Source: Liopterus haemorrhoidalis
Taxonomy: Eukaryota > Arthropoda > Insecta > Coleoptera > Dytiscidae
Length of the DNA: 64,000 nt
Direction of reading: 5' to 3'
Assembly (NCBI GenBank): GCA_963971575.1
Contig: OZ020625.1
Location: 372,001 to 436,000 of the forward strand
Every line of letters begins with the position of its first letter. Positions within the stretch are counted from its first letter, which is position 1. A program made the translations under genes and the position numbers. A model generated the notes under the pieces. It had not been told where the DNA came from. It worked only from the letters and a program-made list of their open reading frames with translations, and made no database searches. Positions 20,239-31,349 of this stretch are shown piece after piece.

Positions 20239-20339
20239 TACTAGCGTCGGCGAATCAGTGCAGTTACGTCACACGATGTAACAAACAATTGCATTGTTTC
20301 GTATTGGGACGTAACTGCACTGATTCGCCGACGCTAGTA
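20239..20339. repeat. 101-bp perfect-arm hairpin
   Basis: The 32-bp arms 20239-20270 and 20308-20339 are perfect inverted copies (ends TACTAGCGTCGGCG and CGCCGACGCTAGTA). The 37-bp loop also partly self-pairs (ACAAACAAT/ATTGTTTCGT). TA at the outer edges fits a tiny MITE; a hairpin RNA gene is the alternative. Arm GC is far above the surroundings. Confidence 0.85.
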
Positions 20340-20775
20340 TACAGGATTTATACACAAACCAGAATTGAAAGATATTGAATTCGAAGCCGGGTATGGCAGC
20401 TAGTTTCTGTATAAAAGGCATTGAATTATTTTGTACATATAATGCAAGTTATTGAGAATCGAGCGTTAGAATGTGAGCTTGTTTTTGTTTTGAAAATATG
20501 ATAATAAGTGAATTGTGAGTCACCCTGTAAGATGAAACTATTAGTACTGGTCTATGATTCAGAATCTCGTCCATTGCTATATTTAGCTAATGAAAGATTT
20601 CAAAAACATTTACAACTGAAGGGGCGAATTCCGCAAATATACAAAGGTGGAAGGTTTCTCTTCTTAGACAGCTGGGTACGAGGGCCGGCCACAGGGTGCC
20701 CAGGGCTACGTCGAATCCGGCCCCACGGTCATTATTTCAGGATCCTTCTCATTTTTTAGTGACGACCTAAAAAAA
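20340..20775. other. Unassigned stretch
   Basis: GC-richer at 20650-20740 (GAGGGCCGGCCACAGGGTGC). An open frame 20508-20759 has no recognised similarity. The last 20 bases carry the shared tail GTGACGACCTAAAAAAA that precedes HINE-A. Confidence 0.4.
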
Positions 20776-21774
20776 ATTGATGTGAAGTGTGAATTTTCAC
20801 ACATTTCAGGGTTTCACAGGTATTTAGTAAGTGAATGATGATTATTTGGGAAGCCAAAACAAATTTTATATTAAACTATTTTTTTTTTGTTAATTTTAAT
20901 TCGAATGCCTGTTACCATTATTTAGGTTTCTGAATATGTGCAGTATTTTTTTTTATATAGCAAGGTTCATTAAGATTTTGAAAATTGCTCCTATGGCTTC
21001 CATTGATTGTTTTAAATCATACGCTCTGCCCCTCTGGTTTCGTATACATGACATATAGAATGAAAATATAATTCCAATTGGTTATTAAATTTACGCTCTT
21101 GAAAATTAAATACAACTTTTACCAAAATATAACTAGAATGTTGAGAAATTAATTTAAACAAAATGAAAAAAAAAAAACAAAAAATAAAATTGTCTCCTCT
21201 GCCCGGGGGCGAACCCTAGTTTGCTGCGTAGTAAGCGAGCAAGTTAACCATTAGACCAGGATACGCCTTCTAGTATAGATTGTTACATAACTATAACTTT
21301 TGTACGTCAACCAAAAAATGCGTTATTTTCCGAAAACCTAATCTGATCAAAAATTCCTGTTGTACTATTCCGGTTCACACCAATGTACATTATTTAGAAT
21401 TTGATCAGATTTTTAGTTTAAACCATCTGGGCTACAGGTGTGGCACAATTTTTTTGCACAATTTTGGCAAAAATCGCTTCAAAATAATTTATTTTGCAAA
21501 AATAAAATTTAGATCGTTAATCCACGCACTAAGGGCTTTCATTTGATACTCTACTCAAAATTAAAAAAAAAGATTTTTTTTCGATGAGCACATATTTGTT
21601 TATATTTTTAGGGGGATATGTTTTTTAGATGTTTTAGTATTATTCCTATGTGCGGGTCAAAGAGTTGTATAAGCATGCCAAATTTCAACTCTCTAAGTTT
21701 AGCCGTTTGGCTACAATTTTTACCGAACAGACAGACAGACAATAGAGTTTTTGGACATACCTACAAACCCTGAA
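20776..21774 (-). mobile_element. HINE-A copy A7, near complete
   Basis: The full order is visible on the minus strand: CAGGGTTTGTAGGTATGTCC at the 5' end (21750-21774), GTCT tract, AAATTTGGCATGCTTATAC, a type-beta tRNA-like block (21190-21268), the subtype-I body (GAATCTTAATG-side text and GGCATTCGAATTAAAATTAA), the 3' subterminal repeat, and the hairpin GTGTGAAAATTCACAC. Confidence 0.75.
21190..21268 (-). other. tRNA-like block (type beta) inside HINE-A
   Basis: On the minus strand GGTCTAATGGTTAACTTG (A-box region) and CTAGGGTTCGCCCCCGG (B-box, near-complete T-arm with one mismatch) bracket TGCTCGCTTACTACGCAGCA, which can form a bulged anticodon-like arm. This is the best preserved tRNA-like block in the window, but the acceptor stem is poor. 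Confidence 0.55.
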
Positions 21775-22326
21775 ACTGACTAAAAAAAAAAAAACTGGCG
21801 AAGAGTTAGCTTGTGTGTAAGAACGTAATGGAATTTTGAGTCGTTTCCAATACTTTTTACACCTTTTCCCTGAATTTTAGTATAAGAACTTTTTTACCAC
21901 GGGCGATGATGTATTTGGCGGCAGCAGACGCGTCATTTGCCGCCAAGTCGAAATTTTCCCCACTCGACACAAAAAATAAAAAAATGTAATCTTTAATTTT
22001 CTCCAAAATACGTTTCTAGGATATTTTTGGGGTAGAGATAATGGGAAAAATATCCAATTTTTTTTATCTCAGCTAGTTTTTTACGTGTCCCCTCCTTATT
22101 TGTGCCCATAACTTCTCAAATGACGGTATACTTAAGGATTTTTTGGTCATATCTACTAAATCCTAATTCCCACCACACTTTGTTTTGAATATCACGCATA
22201 TTTACAAAAATTAAATTTTCTCTATTAATAATAGTTATCAAAAGAAATATTTAAAAAAGTATATGTGGGGGGGTAGGTACCCTTGAGCCAACCCTGTCGA
22301 TGGGTATTCAATCTTCCTTCCCATAT
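21775..22326. other. Unassigned stretch with a decayed HINE-A 5' end
   Basis: At 22123-22170 ATGACGGTATACTTAAGG and TGGTCATATCTACTAAATCC are a mutated HINE-A terminus. The rest, including a block with GGCGGCAGCAGACGCGTC (about 21920), is unrecognised. Confidence 0.4.
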
Positions 22327-22328
22327 TA

Positions 22329-23189
22329 CCCTTTTCACACTAGAACTTTAAGATCGGATGTTAAAGTGAATGTATCTTTAAACGCTAATGTGAAACCGTA
22401 TGGCCTCGTATAAAAACAAGCGATGTTTAAGACAGATATCTGCGTCTTAAACATCGTCCGCATTGCCAACTTAATTTATATTATAAAAAAAATACTCCTT
22501 GAATTTGTGCTGTCAACATTTTATATTATCATAAACAAGAATACTGTATTATATCGACGTTATAAGAAGTTTATACTTATTGTTATAATAAAATTATTTA
22601 TTTTAATAATGTGTTTAATAAAATACAGAGCTACAATAATTGAGATAAAATGTATCGACTTACATGTTAATACAGGTGTAATATATTCTTTATTGTAGTG
22701 TCTTTATTGTAGAATGAAATGAAATATCCATATTTGTTTATAATAATTCATAATGTGCGTCTGCGCAGACAGTTCAAAACTGGTAATTTCATGACGGTAA
22801 CTTAAGGACAAAATTACTGTAGCTGATGACAGCACCGGAGATTTAAACATTAAGGCCCAGTCTTTCCACCTTCAGATAAAGTTCCAGGTAACTATCTGAC
22901 AGATAAGGTTATTTGTAACTTCATCTGCTGAGTAAATGTCATCCCTTCTTTCTATACAAATGTATTTATCGCATAGTTATCTAGCGGATAATGAGACTGA
23001 CGTATTGGATTCACTGACTGGTATTGACATTTATTCAGCAGATGAAGTTACAAATAACCTTATCTGTCAGATAGTTACCTGGGACTTTAACTGAAGGTGG
23101 AAAGACCGGGCCTAAGTGTGAAAGCATACCGATGTTAAACATCGGTGAACTTTAAGTTCACTCGTCTTAAAGTTCTAGTGTGAAAAGGG
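22329..23189 (+). mobile_element. MITE family C, copy 1, with nested Harbinger MITE
   Basis: Inverted termini of about 24 bp begin CCCTTTTCACACTAGAACTT. TA flanks both ends (22327-22328, 23190-23191). Without the nested 259-bp MITE at 22854 it is about 600 bp and nearly identical to the copies at 39349, 51213 and 59449. It holds an AT-rich frame that is conserved among copies. Superfamily Tc1/mariner-like by its TA duplication; the termini are not a recognised family. Confidence 0.85.
22854..23112. mobile_element. Harbinger-type foldback MITE (copy 2)
   Basis: The termini GGCCCAGTCTTTCCACC and the complement GGCCCGGTCTTTCCACC are flanked by TAA (22851-22853, 23113-23115). The loop is the inverse of the copy at 5193. 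It sits inside MITE C copy 1, so it is younger than that insertion. Confidence 0.85.
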
Positions 23190-23191
23190 TA

Positions 23192-23704
23192 TATCTTCCT
23201 TATGAAATATGCATAAATACTAAATATAAAAACGTATAATACAACAAAATAAAGATATTATCGAATTTTTCTCGCTGAATGTATACAAAGGCACTTAAAA
23301 TATTTTTTTCCCTTTGAAAGTGCAAATAATTTCAACATGAAATGATAAAAATTCCCAGACGAGATATTTAAACTTCCTCTTGTTATCAATATTTCCATAT
23401 CACACGTCCTGTTTTTGAAAGATTTTAGGCTCTAAGCAAACGTTCACTAACAAAACGACCGAAGATAAAATCCTAGATAAGGTCGAGATTAGCCCTTGAA
23501 TACATAAATAGGAATATCGGAAATCGAACATTTTGCTTATGCATGGGAACAGATCAATAAATTCTACAGTCTAGGCCCTTATTAATATTAAACGAAATTT
23601 CAAATTCCATGCTTATTCAAAATGTTAAGACGATTGCTTACAGAGCTTTAAAAAATGTGTTCAATCCCAACTGATTATGGCACAATTTTGTACAAAATAC
23701 CACT
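23192..23704. other. Unassigned AT-rich stretch
   Basis: Nothing recognised between MITE C and the tandem array. Confidence 0.4.
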
Positions 23705-25262
23705 AAGGCCCGCTAAATCGAATGGCGTCAACCGATTTTTAATATCTCCCCCCAATTTTGAGATATGGACCCTCAAAAGTAAAGATGCTTCTTAAAATTT
23801 TGATTATATAGGTATACAGCATTATTTGTGCAATTTTGAAAAAGGTTAAAAGGCTCAAATTGTTTCTAGATACAATTCAAGCCCTGTAAATTTAATGGTG
23901 TCAACCATTTTTTGATATCTCCCCCCAATTTTGAGATATGACCTCTCAAAAAAAGTTTCTCTAAATTTTATTTTTATATGCCATTTAATTGTGACTTTTT
24001 GAAAATTGTTGGAAGATTCAAAAAATTTTCTAGACACTACTAAGACCCGCTTAATCGAATGGTCTCATTAATTATTGGTTGGCTCCCCCAATTTTGAGAT
24101 ATGGACCCTGATAAAAAGTTTCTCTAAATTTTGGTTTTATATGCCATTTAATTGTGCTTTTTTTAAAATAGGTGAAAGTCTCAAAATTTTCTGTAGACAC
24201 AACTAAGGCCTGCTTAATCGAATGGTGTCATTGATTTTTTGTTAGCTCTCCCCAATTTTGAGATGTGGCATCTCAAAAAAAGTTTCTCTAAATTTTGGTT
24301 TTATGTGCCATTTAATTATGCCTTTTTGAAAATAGGTGGAAATCTCAAAATATTCTTTAAATACAATTAAGGTCTTATAAATTTAATGGTGTCCACTATT
24401 TTTTTAATTCTCCCCCCAATTTTATAATATGGCTTCTCAATAAATATTTTCCTCTAAATTTTGGTTTTGGTGACCTTTTGAAAATAGTTGGAAGAATAAA
24501 AATTATTCAAAATACAACTAAAGCCCACTAAATTCAATGGCGTCAATCATTTTTTGATACCTATTCCCAATTTTGAAATATGGACTCTCCAAAACAATGA
24601 TTTGTTTCTCAAAATTTTAATTCTATACACCATCAAAATTTGCTCAAAATACAATTAAGGTCCTGTTAATTTAATGGTATCAACCTTTTTTTGATATATC
24701 TCTCCAATTTTGAGATATGGCCCCTCGAAAAATATTTCTTTCTAAATTTTGGTTTTATATACCATGGAATTGTGCCCTTTTGAAAATAGGTGGTAGACTA
24801 AAAATGTATTCAAAATACAACTAAAGCCCTCTAAATTTAATGGCATCAACCATTTTTTGATACCAGTCCCCAATTTTGAAATATATACTCTCAAAAACAA
24901 GAATATGTTTTTAAAAATTTTAATTCTGTATACCATTGAATTTTACCCTTTTAAAAATAGTTGGTAAACTCAAAATTTTCTCAAAATACAATTAAGGCCC
25001 GCTAAATTTAATGGCACCAACCGTTTTTTGATCACTCTCCCCAATTTTGAAATATGAATCATCAAAAAGTAAATATATTTCTCAAAATTTTGGTTATATA
25101 TACCATTGAATTGTGCCTTTTAAAATACAGTTGGAAGGCTCAAAATTTACTCAAAATACAATTAAAGCCCGCTAAATCGAATAGCACTAACCGTTTTTTG
25201 ATATCTTGGCCCAATTTTGAAATACGATCTTTCAAAAAGTAAACTTACTTCTTAAAAATGTG
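23705..25262 (-). repeat. Tandem array T1, about 137-173-bp units, ten units
   Basis: AATGG-type landmarks occur at 23721, 23894, 24058, 24221, 24385, 24536, 24673, 24838, 25010 and 25180. Each unit has AATGGYGTCAACC, TTTTTTGATATCTC, CCCCAATTTTGAGATATGG and CTCAAAA. Read on the minus strand the core is CTCAAAATTG-GGGGGAGATA-TCAAAAAACG-GTTGACGCCA-TTCG. Units differ by 20-30% or more. The open frames with NFEIRxxK peptides come from the repeat. Confidence 0.9.
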
Positions 25263-25719
25263 TTCCAAGTATTGAACTATATTATTGGTTGTATGTTACG
25301 TAATATTGTTCTCCCAAAGAGTCCATAGATCTTATTTAATAGACCAAGTCATAAAATAAAATTATTAGGTATATTTATGAGCGATAAAATTTACAATAGG
25401 TCTGATAAGAACAAAACATACTTGGCGTTAAGTCAGGTCTAGTTACTTTACTTACTGTTCGCTGGGACGCCTTCGCAAGCTAAATATAGCTCACAAATAC
25501 AGACGTACATACGGACACACGTACATACACTCACACGTACAGACATACGTACATACATTACATACATACATACATACAAAGGCTGCCCAATAGATTTCTC
25601 GGTTTAACAATGAAAGATTTGGTTCTACAATTTAAATACATTTTATTTTTCAAAATGATTCTCATTCACCTGCATTCAGAGCTCTTAAATTAGTCCACTA
25701 TTGAGTAAGATTATTAAAG
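25263..25719. other. Spacer with CATA/CGTA microsatellite
   Basis: A degenerate ACATACGT/CATACATA tract spans about 25498-25578. The remainder is unrecognised. Confidence 0.6.
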
Positions 25720-26285
25720 TAAAACCGCATTCAGACCTCTTTAAATTAACGAGTTATAGACTGTGCGTTGTGTCGCTCTGAGTTATGCTTTAATGCATTC
25801 TTTTAACGTTCCATGTACCGTTCACATCTGTTATAAATTACTACGTTGCGAATAGCCCTCCATCTGTGAATTTTGAAATCAACTATTTAGCTTCGTAAAA
25901 TATTTTATATGTATTATCGTTCTTATAATTCTGTTGTCTTAGATTTTAACTACCTAATTACCTAAATTGATCATATTTACTGTCCGTCTTTGTAATTTTG
26001 AGCAAGATTTGTTAATGATGGCATTATGTTAGGTTATGTAAAAGCATTCGATAACTACGGTGTCACTGATAGAATGCGATAGCCAATGTGTTTATATGTC
26101 TGTCTCATTAAAACATCTCACTAGCTATAAGTTTAGAAAATTATGCACAATCCACAACAAACAGCGTATTAAATTTGGAGGTCTGAATGATTTCACGTCT
26201 TATCATATGACAAACTTGTGACAGTGAACAGTCCATAAGATACAGTGCATAAGCTATTGATTTAAAAGCTCTGAATGCGGTTTTA
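25720..26285. mobile_element. Probable MITE, about 565 bp
   Basis: AAAACCGCATTCAGACCTCT at the left is matched in inverted form by the right end (GAGCTTTTAAATC on the complement; AAGCTCTGAATGCGGTTTT as written). An extra related word GCATTCAGAGCTCTTAAATT lies just outside at 25670, and GGAGGTCTGAATG at 26178, so the ends are duplicated. No clear target duplication. Confidence 0.5.
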
Positions 26286-26371
26286 AGGTTGTCCCGTAAC
26301 TTGTAGTGGTGGGGGTAAATAGTGAAGCTATGCGTCATCTGTATGCTAACGGGACGTCAGTCTTTGTTTAT
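26286..26371 (+). repeat. Short dispersed repeat K, copy 2
   Basis: It matches 11409-11495 closely (GTAGTGGTGGGGGTAAATAG; CATCTGTATGCTAACGGGAC). Confidence 0.6.
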
Positions 26372-26990
26372 AGTATGTTATATTCGAACTAAATCGAATG
26401 GCGTCAACCGATTTTTAATATCTCCCCACAATTTTGAGTTATGGACCCTCAAAAGTAAAGATGTTTCTTAAATTTTTGATTATATATACCATTGATTTGT
26501 GCAATTTTAAAAAAGATTAAAAGGCTGAAATTGTTACTAGATACAATTCAAGCTCTGTAAATTTAATGGTGTCAACCATTTTTTGATATCTCCCCCCAAT
26601 TTTGAGATATGGCCTCTCAAAAAAAGTTTCTCTAAAATTTTGGTTTTATATGCCATTTAATTGTGCCTTTTTGAAAATAGATCAAAAATAAGATTCAAAA
26701 TTTTCTCTAGACACAACTAAGACCCGCTTAATCGAATGGTGTCATTGATTATTTGTTAGCTCCCCCCAATTTTGAGATATGGACCCTGAAAAAAAGTTTC
26801 TCTAAAATTTTGGTTTTATATGCCATTTAATTGTGCCTTTTTGAAAATAGTTCAAAAATAAGATTCAAAATTTTCTCTAGACACAACTAAGACCCGCTTA
26901 ATCGAATGGTGTCATTAATTAATTGTTAGCTCCCCCCAATTTTGAGATATGGACCCTGAAAAAAAGTTTCTCTAAATTTAAAAAAATGAA
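26372..26990 (-). repeat. Tandem array T2, about 3.5 units
   Basis: Same unit type as T1 (ATCGAATGGYGTCA, CCCCCCAATTTTGAGATATG). Two adjacent units of about 175 bp at 26640-26985 are nearly identical, so part of the array duplicated recently. Confidence 0.85.
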
Positions 26991-27435
26991 GGTACTGCAA
27001 ACAGAAATAAAATCTTAAAATCTTAAAGTCTGGAAAAAAATCATTGTTAAAATAGACATCAAATTTTTTAATCCATCTCTTCTCCATCACTTGCGGTCTC
27101 TCCATCTCTTGCGAGGTCTTTCCACTAGTCCACACCGACGGGTGTGTTAAAATGTACGCATTTATTCCCTAATCGAGATTTTGGAATTTAATTTAAAAAA
27201 TAAGGCGTATCCTGTGGTAGGCATGCGCTCTAATAGTAGCGTGCCTGGAATGGGATAGGCGGTAACTATCCCTGGGGAACATAGAACACTCCCTGTTCAG
27301 GATTCAGCCCTAAATTCCACGACAGGGTAGTATCCAATGAAAAACTAATCCCTCGACCAAAATCAAAATAACAAATCACATTAGAGGCTGTAGAGTCGTT
27401 ATCACATAAGATAAGGCCGTCAACTTATAAACATA
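26991..27435. other. Unassigned stretch
   Basis: 27200-27350 is GC-richer (GTAGGCATGCGCTCTAATAG, GCGTGCCTGGAATGGG, CAGGATTCAGCCCTAAATTC) and looks like part of a dispersed repeat, but no second copy is in the window. Confidence 0.35.
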
Positions 27436-29290
27436 AGGCAACTAGAGTACACTAAATCTAATGGCGAAAACCGATTTTTGATATCTTTTTTAGTTTCTGA
27501 AATATGGCCCCTCAAAAATTTGTTAGTTAACCAAATTTGCCCCAGAAAATCAGTAATTTTCACAAAAGATATAAAATCCGTTTGTGGCTTTTTCAAAAAA
27601 GATAAGGCCATAAAATCATGAGCAGGGGGCAACTAAAGTTCACTAAATCGAATGGTGATGACCGATTTTTTATATTTTTTTTAGTTTCTGAAATATGGCC
27701 CCTCAAAAACTTGATTGTTAGCCAAATTTCTCTCGGATATCAGCAATTTTGACCTCAGATATAAAATTCGATTGTGGCTTTTTCAAAAAAGATAAGGCCA
27801 TAAAATAATGAGCAGAGGGCAACTAAAGTTCACTAAATCGAATGGTGAAGACCGATTTTTGATATCTTTTTTAGTTTTTGAAATATGGCCCCTCAAAAAC
27901 TTGATAGTTCACCAAATTTCTCTCGGAAATCAACAATTTACAGCTCAGATATAAAATTCAATTGCAGCTTTTTCAGAAAAGTTAAGGCCATAAAATTATG
28001 AGCAGAGGGCAACTAAAGTTCACTGAATCGAATGGTGAAGACCAATTTTTGATATCTTTTTTTGTTTCTAGAATAGGGTCCCTCAAAATTTTTATAGTTA
28101 ACCAAAATTTCACCGAAAATCAGCTTTTTACACAACAGATATAAAATACGATAATGGCTTTTTCAAAAAAGATACAACCCTAAAATTTTGAACATTATAT
28201 AAATTAAATAATCCAAATCTAATGGCGTTAACCACTTTTTGATATTTATCTCATTTTTTGAAATACAGTCCTTAATATTAGGAGAGTGTAAAAAATACTA
28301 AATCAATTTTGAGTTACAGTAGTGCCCTTATTAAAAATATTACAAACTTCAAAATAGGTGCCCTATATAAAAAAGCATGCAAAATTTAGTGTTGATGTCC
28401 ATTTTTCTATATTTTTTCTCAATTTTGAGTTGAGTCCTTAAGTAGTAAAGAGAGTTCACAAAATTTTTGAAATATGCCTTTTTGAAAATAATTGGAGGAC
28501 TCAAAATATGTGAGAAATATAAATAAAATACGCTAAATCAAATAGCTTAAACCGTTTTTTGATATCTTTTTCCAATTCGGAGATATGGGCCCTAAAAAAA
28601 ATAAAAAATTTGGTTTTATATATCATTGCATTCTGCCTTTTTGGAAAAAGGTGCAAAACTCAAAATTTACTCATAATACAAGAAAACAATGCCAAATCGA
28701 ATGGCGTTTACCATATTTTGATATTTTTCTCCAATTTTAAGATATAGATCCTCAAAAAATAGAGATGGTTTACAAAATTTTGGTTCTGTATACCATTTAA
28801 TTGTGCCTTTTGGACAAAGGTTGGGAACCTCAAAATTTGCTTAAAATACAAATTATCATCGCCAAATCGAATGGTGTCAATTATTTTTTGATACCTTTCT
28901 TCAGTTTTGCGATATGGGTTCTCAAAAAGTAAAGACGGTTCTCAAAATTGTGTTTCTCTAAACTATTGAATTATGCCTTTTTCAAAACAGTTGGAAGACT
29001 CAAGTTCCCCATTATACAATTAAAGACCGCTAAATCGACAGGTGGTACCAGTTTTTTGATACCTTGACACAATTTTGAGATATGGGTTCTCAAAATGTTA
29101 AGATGTTTCTCAAAATTGTGTTTCTCTATACCATGGAATTATGCCTTTTTGAAAACAGTTGGAAGACTCAAAATTTCCCCATTATACAATTAAGGACCGC
29201 TAAATCGACTGGTGGTACCAGTTTTTTGATATCTTGACACAATTTTGAGATACAGGCCCTCAAACTGTAAATATTTTTCGAGTCCTTCGT
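27436..29290 (-). repeat. Tandem array T3, subfamilies of about 190 and 150-175 bp
   Basis: 27440-28200 has four units of about 190 bp with GAAATATGGCCCCTCAAAAA and AAAAAAGATAAGGCCATAAA. 28200-29290 changes to shorter, more diverged units with CAAATCGAATGGYGT; the last two (about 28985-29260) are nearly identical. The minus-strand core spacing is kept in the clearer units. Confidence 0.85.
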
Positions 29291-29704
29291 TGTAGGTTAC
29301 TCTGTTCTATATTTTTATTTCTGTTAATTCTAATTTATCAATTATATTATTAAGTTTCGTGCTGGCGAGTTATAATATTTTTTTGCCCTCCTTTTTACCT
29401 TTTATTCCTTCTGTTATCGCCCTCTGTTCTCCATATTTCATAAAGATAAAATCTCTCCTATGTTAATGCTCATAATGGACACGACATAGAAAGTTTCATG
29501 AAAATCTTTACCGGAGTTGCCCGGAATAATACCGACAACAAAGCCAAAATTCCCCGGAACACACTTACCCAAATACTATTCAAATTTGAGAAATTATTTA
29601 TTGATTAACGTAAATTTAAAAATATTTTTTGAAATCAATACATTTTTTTCTGGCTTATTTTTTCCTATAATGGCTTTAGTTCTGAATTTAAGAAAATTCA
29701 TGTT
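29291..29704. other. Unassigned stretch
   Basis: AT-rich with no recognised element. Confidence 0.4.
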
Positions 29705-29905
29705 ATACAATTAATGTAATCCTAATGCCGTCAACTGAATTTTGATATCTCTCTTAGTTTTTGAGATACGGTCTCTTAAATATTAGGATGAAATTAGCAA
29801 ACAAGATTGAATTGTGGATTTCCCAAAAAAGATACAGCCTTCAAATTTTGAATATAATGCAACTTAAGCACCCCAAACTTAATGCCAAACCAAATATTAG
29901 GACTT
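29705..29905 (-). repeat. Tandem array T4, one to two decayed units
   Basis: TAATGCCGTCAACTGAATTT, TTTTGAGATACGG and CAAAAAAGATACAGCC match T3 and T7 units. Confidence 0.65.
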
Positions 29906-30316
29906 AGTTACAGAGTAGCGTTTTTTTTTTTTTTTTTTTAAATTGATATTAATTTTTGTTTTTATTTCTTGTTACAAACGACTAAAAGATCTATATTAAA
30001 AAGCCGGATTGGCTTTGTGTCCCTTTCTATGGGGATGAAGAAGCAATACTGCCTTCTCTAGCAATAGGGCGCACCCTTCTGTAAGGGCATACCTAATTAA
30101 ATGAATGTTTCCGGCATTCCAGTGACAACAAAACATTATAAAGAGGCAGGTCCACCGAGAGGAATTCTGGGGCCCCGGGTAGTGATCAATTCTATAACCG
30201 GGGCCGTCAAGAGGGTGAAAACTAATTCTTTCAGCTCGGACTCTGGACCAGACACAAATGAAGCGGTAATTTTTATTAGAATACAGGTGAAAATACAACT
30301 GATGACCTAAAAAAAA
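29906..30316. other. Unassigned stretch with poly-T and GC-rich block
   Basis: A T-run at 29921-29939. At 30150-30180 TTCTGGGGCCCCGGGTAG is a hAT-like GGGCCCC word. The segment ends with the shared tail (ACAACTGATGACCTAAAAA) before HINE-A. Confidence 0.4.
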
Positions 30317-31217
30317 ATTAATGTGAAGTGTGAATATTCACACATTTCAGGGTTTCGCAGGTATATAATAAATGAAGGCGGTATGCTGAGTGTGTAGGAC
30401 AAATTTTACTTTGTAGTAATCACGGCAAAATGAACGATATTTTTAAAATAATTTATCGTCTGTTAATCATATAATAAGACTAGTTATTAAATTTACGCTC
30501 ATAAAAATTAAATACAACATTTGTCAAAATATAACTAGAATTTTGACAAAATAATTTCAACATAATAAAAATGCAAAAAAAACAGAATAAATAAAATTCA
30601 CTCCGTACTCGAACTCAAAACCCTTCGTTTTCCAGCCAGTTTAAGAGCGCTCTAACGCATGTAGCCATCGCACGCCTTGCATGTGAGTGTCTTACATTGG
30701 TATAACTTTTGTACTTTGTGAACCAAAAACCACAAATAATGCGTTATTTTCCAAAAACATAATCTGATAAAAAATTCCTGTTGTACTATATCGGTTCACA
30801 CCAATATACATTACTTAGAATTTTTTTAGATTTTTAGTTTAAACCATCTGGGCTACAGGGTGTGGGACAAAATTTTTTTTGCACATTTTTGGCAAAAATC
30901 ACATCAAAATAATTTATTTTGCAAAAATAAAAATTTGATCGTTAATCCACGTACTAAGGGTTTTCATTTGATACCCTACTCATAATTAAAAAAAAAAAAT
31001 TTTGTTTTCGATGAGCACATATTTGTTTATATTTTTAGGGGGGTATGTTTTTTAGATGTTTTAGTATTTTTCCTATGTGCGGGTCAAAGAGCTGTATAAG
31101 CATGCCAAATTTCAACTCTCTAGGTTTAGCCGTTTGGCTACAATTTTTACCGAACAGACAGACAGACAGACAGACGACAAAATGACGGTATAAGGGTTTT
31201 TTGGTCATACCTACAAA
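30317..31217 (-). mobile_element. HINE-A copy A8, near complete
   Basis: Subtype II body with the perfect palindrome GTGTGAATATTCACAC, ATATAATAAATGAAGGCGGT and GTGTAGGACAAATTTTACTT. A type-alpha tRNA-like block lies at 30603-30690 on the minus strand (TTCGAACTC on plus). The GACA tract is at 31155-31177, and the end reads TCATACCTACAAAACCGTA. Close to copy A9 at 48985 in every part. Confidence 0.75.
30603..30690 (-). other. tRNA-like block (type alpha) inside HINE-A
   Basis: On the minus strand GATGGCTACATGCGTTAGAG and GGGTTTTGAGTTCGAGTACG match the block at 7015-7095 and 49268-49355, with decay in the A-box. Confidence 0.5.
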
Positions 31218-31349
31218 ACCGTAAAAAGGTCCTCACTTCCAAAATACAAGTGAGTTGCCAGGCCGTTCCTACGGTTCTGCCCAGGACCCTCAAGAACCCT
31301 GGTGCCCCGGGAATTTTTCCCGGCTACCCACGTGGCCATCATTTCGATC

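Noticed and set aside
21190..21268. Functional tRNA gene
   Set aside because: B-box and T-arm are good, but the acceptor stem does not pair well, the anticodon arm is bulged and the sequence is embedded in a repeat with a decayed sister copy.
25054..25242. Open frames in the tandem arrays giving peptides such as NRFLISWPNFEIRSFKK
   Set aside because: The same peptide pattern appears in every array of this type (also near 28559, 33456 and 61288) because the DNA unit repeats. Frames shift from unit to unit and stops are common, so this is not a protein family.
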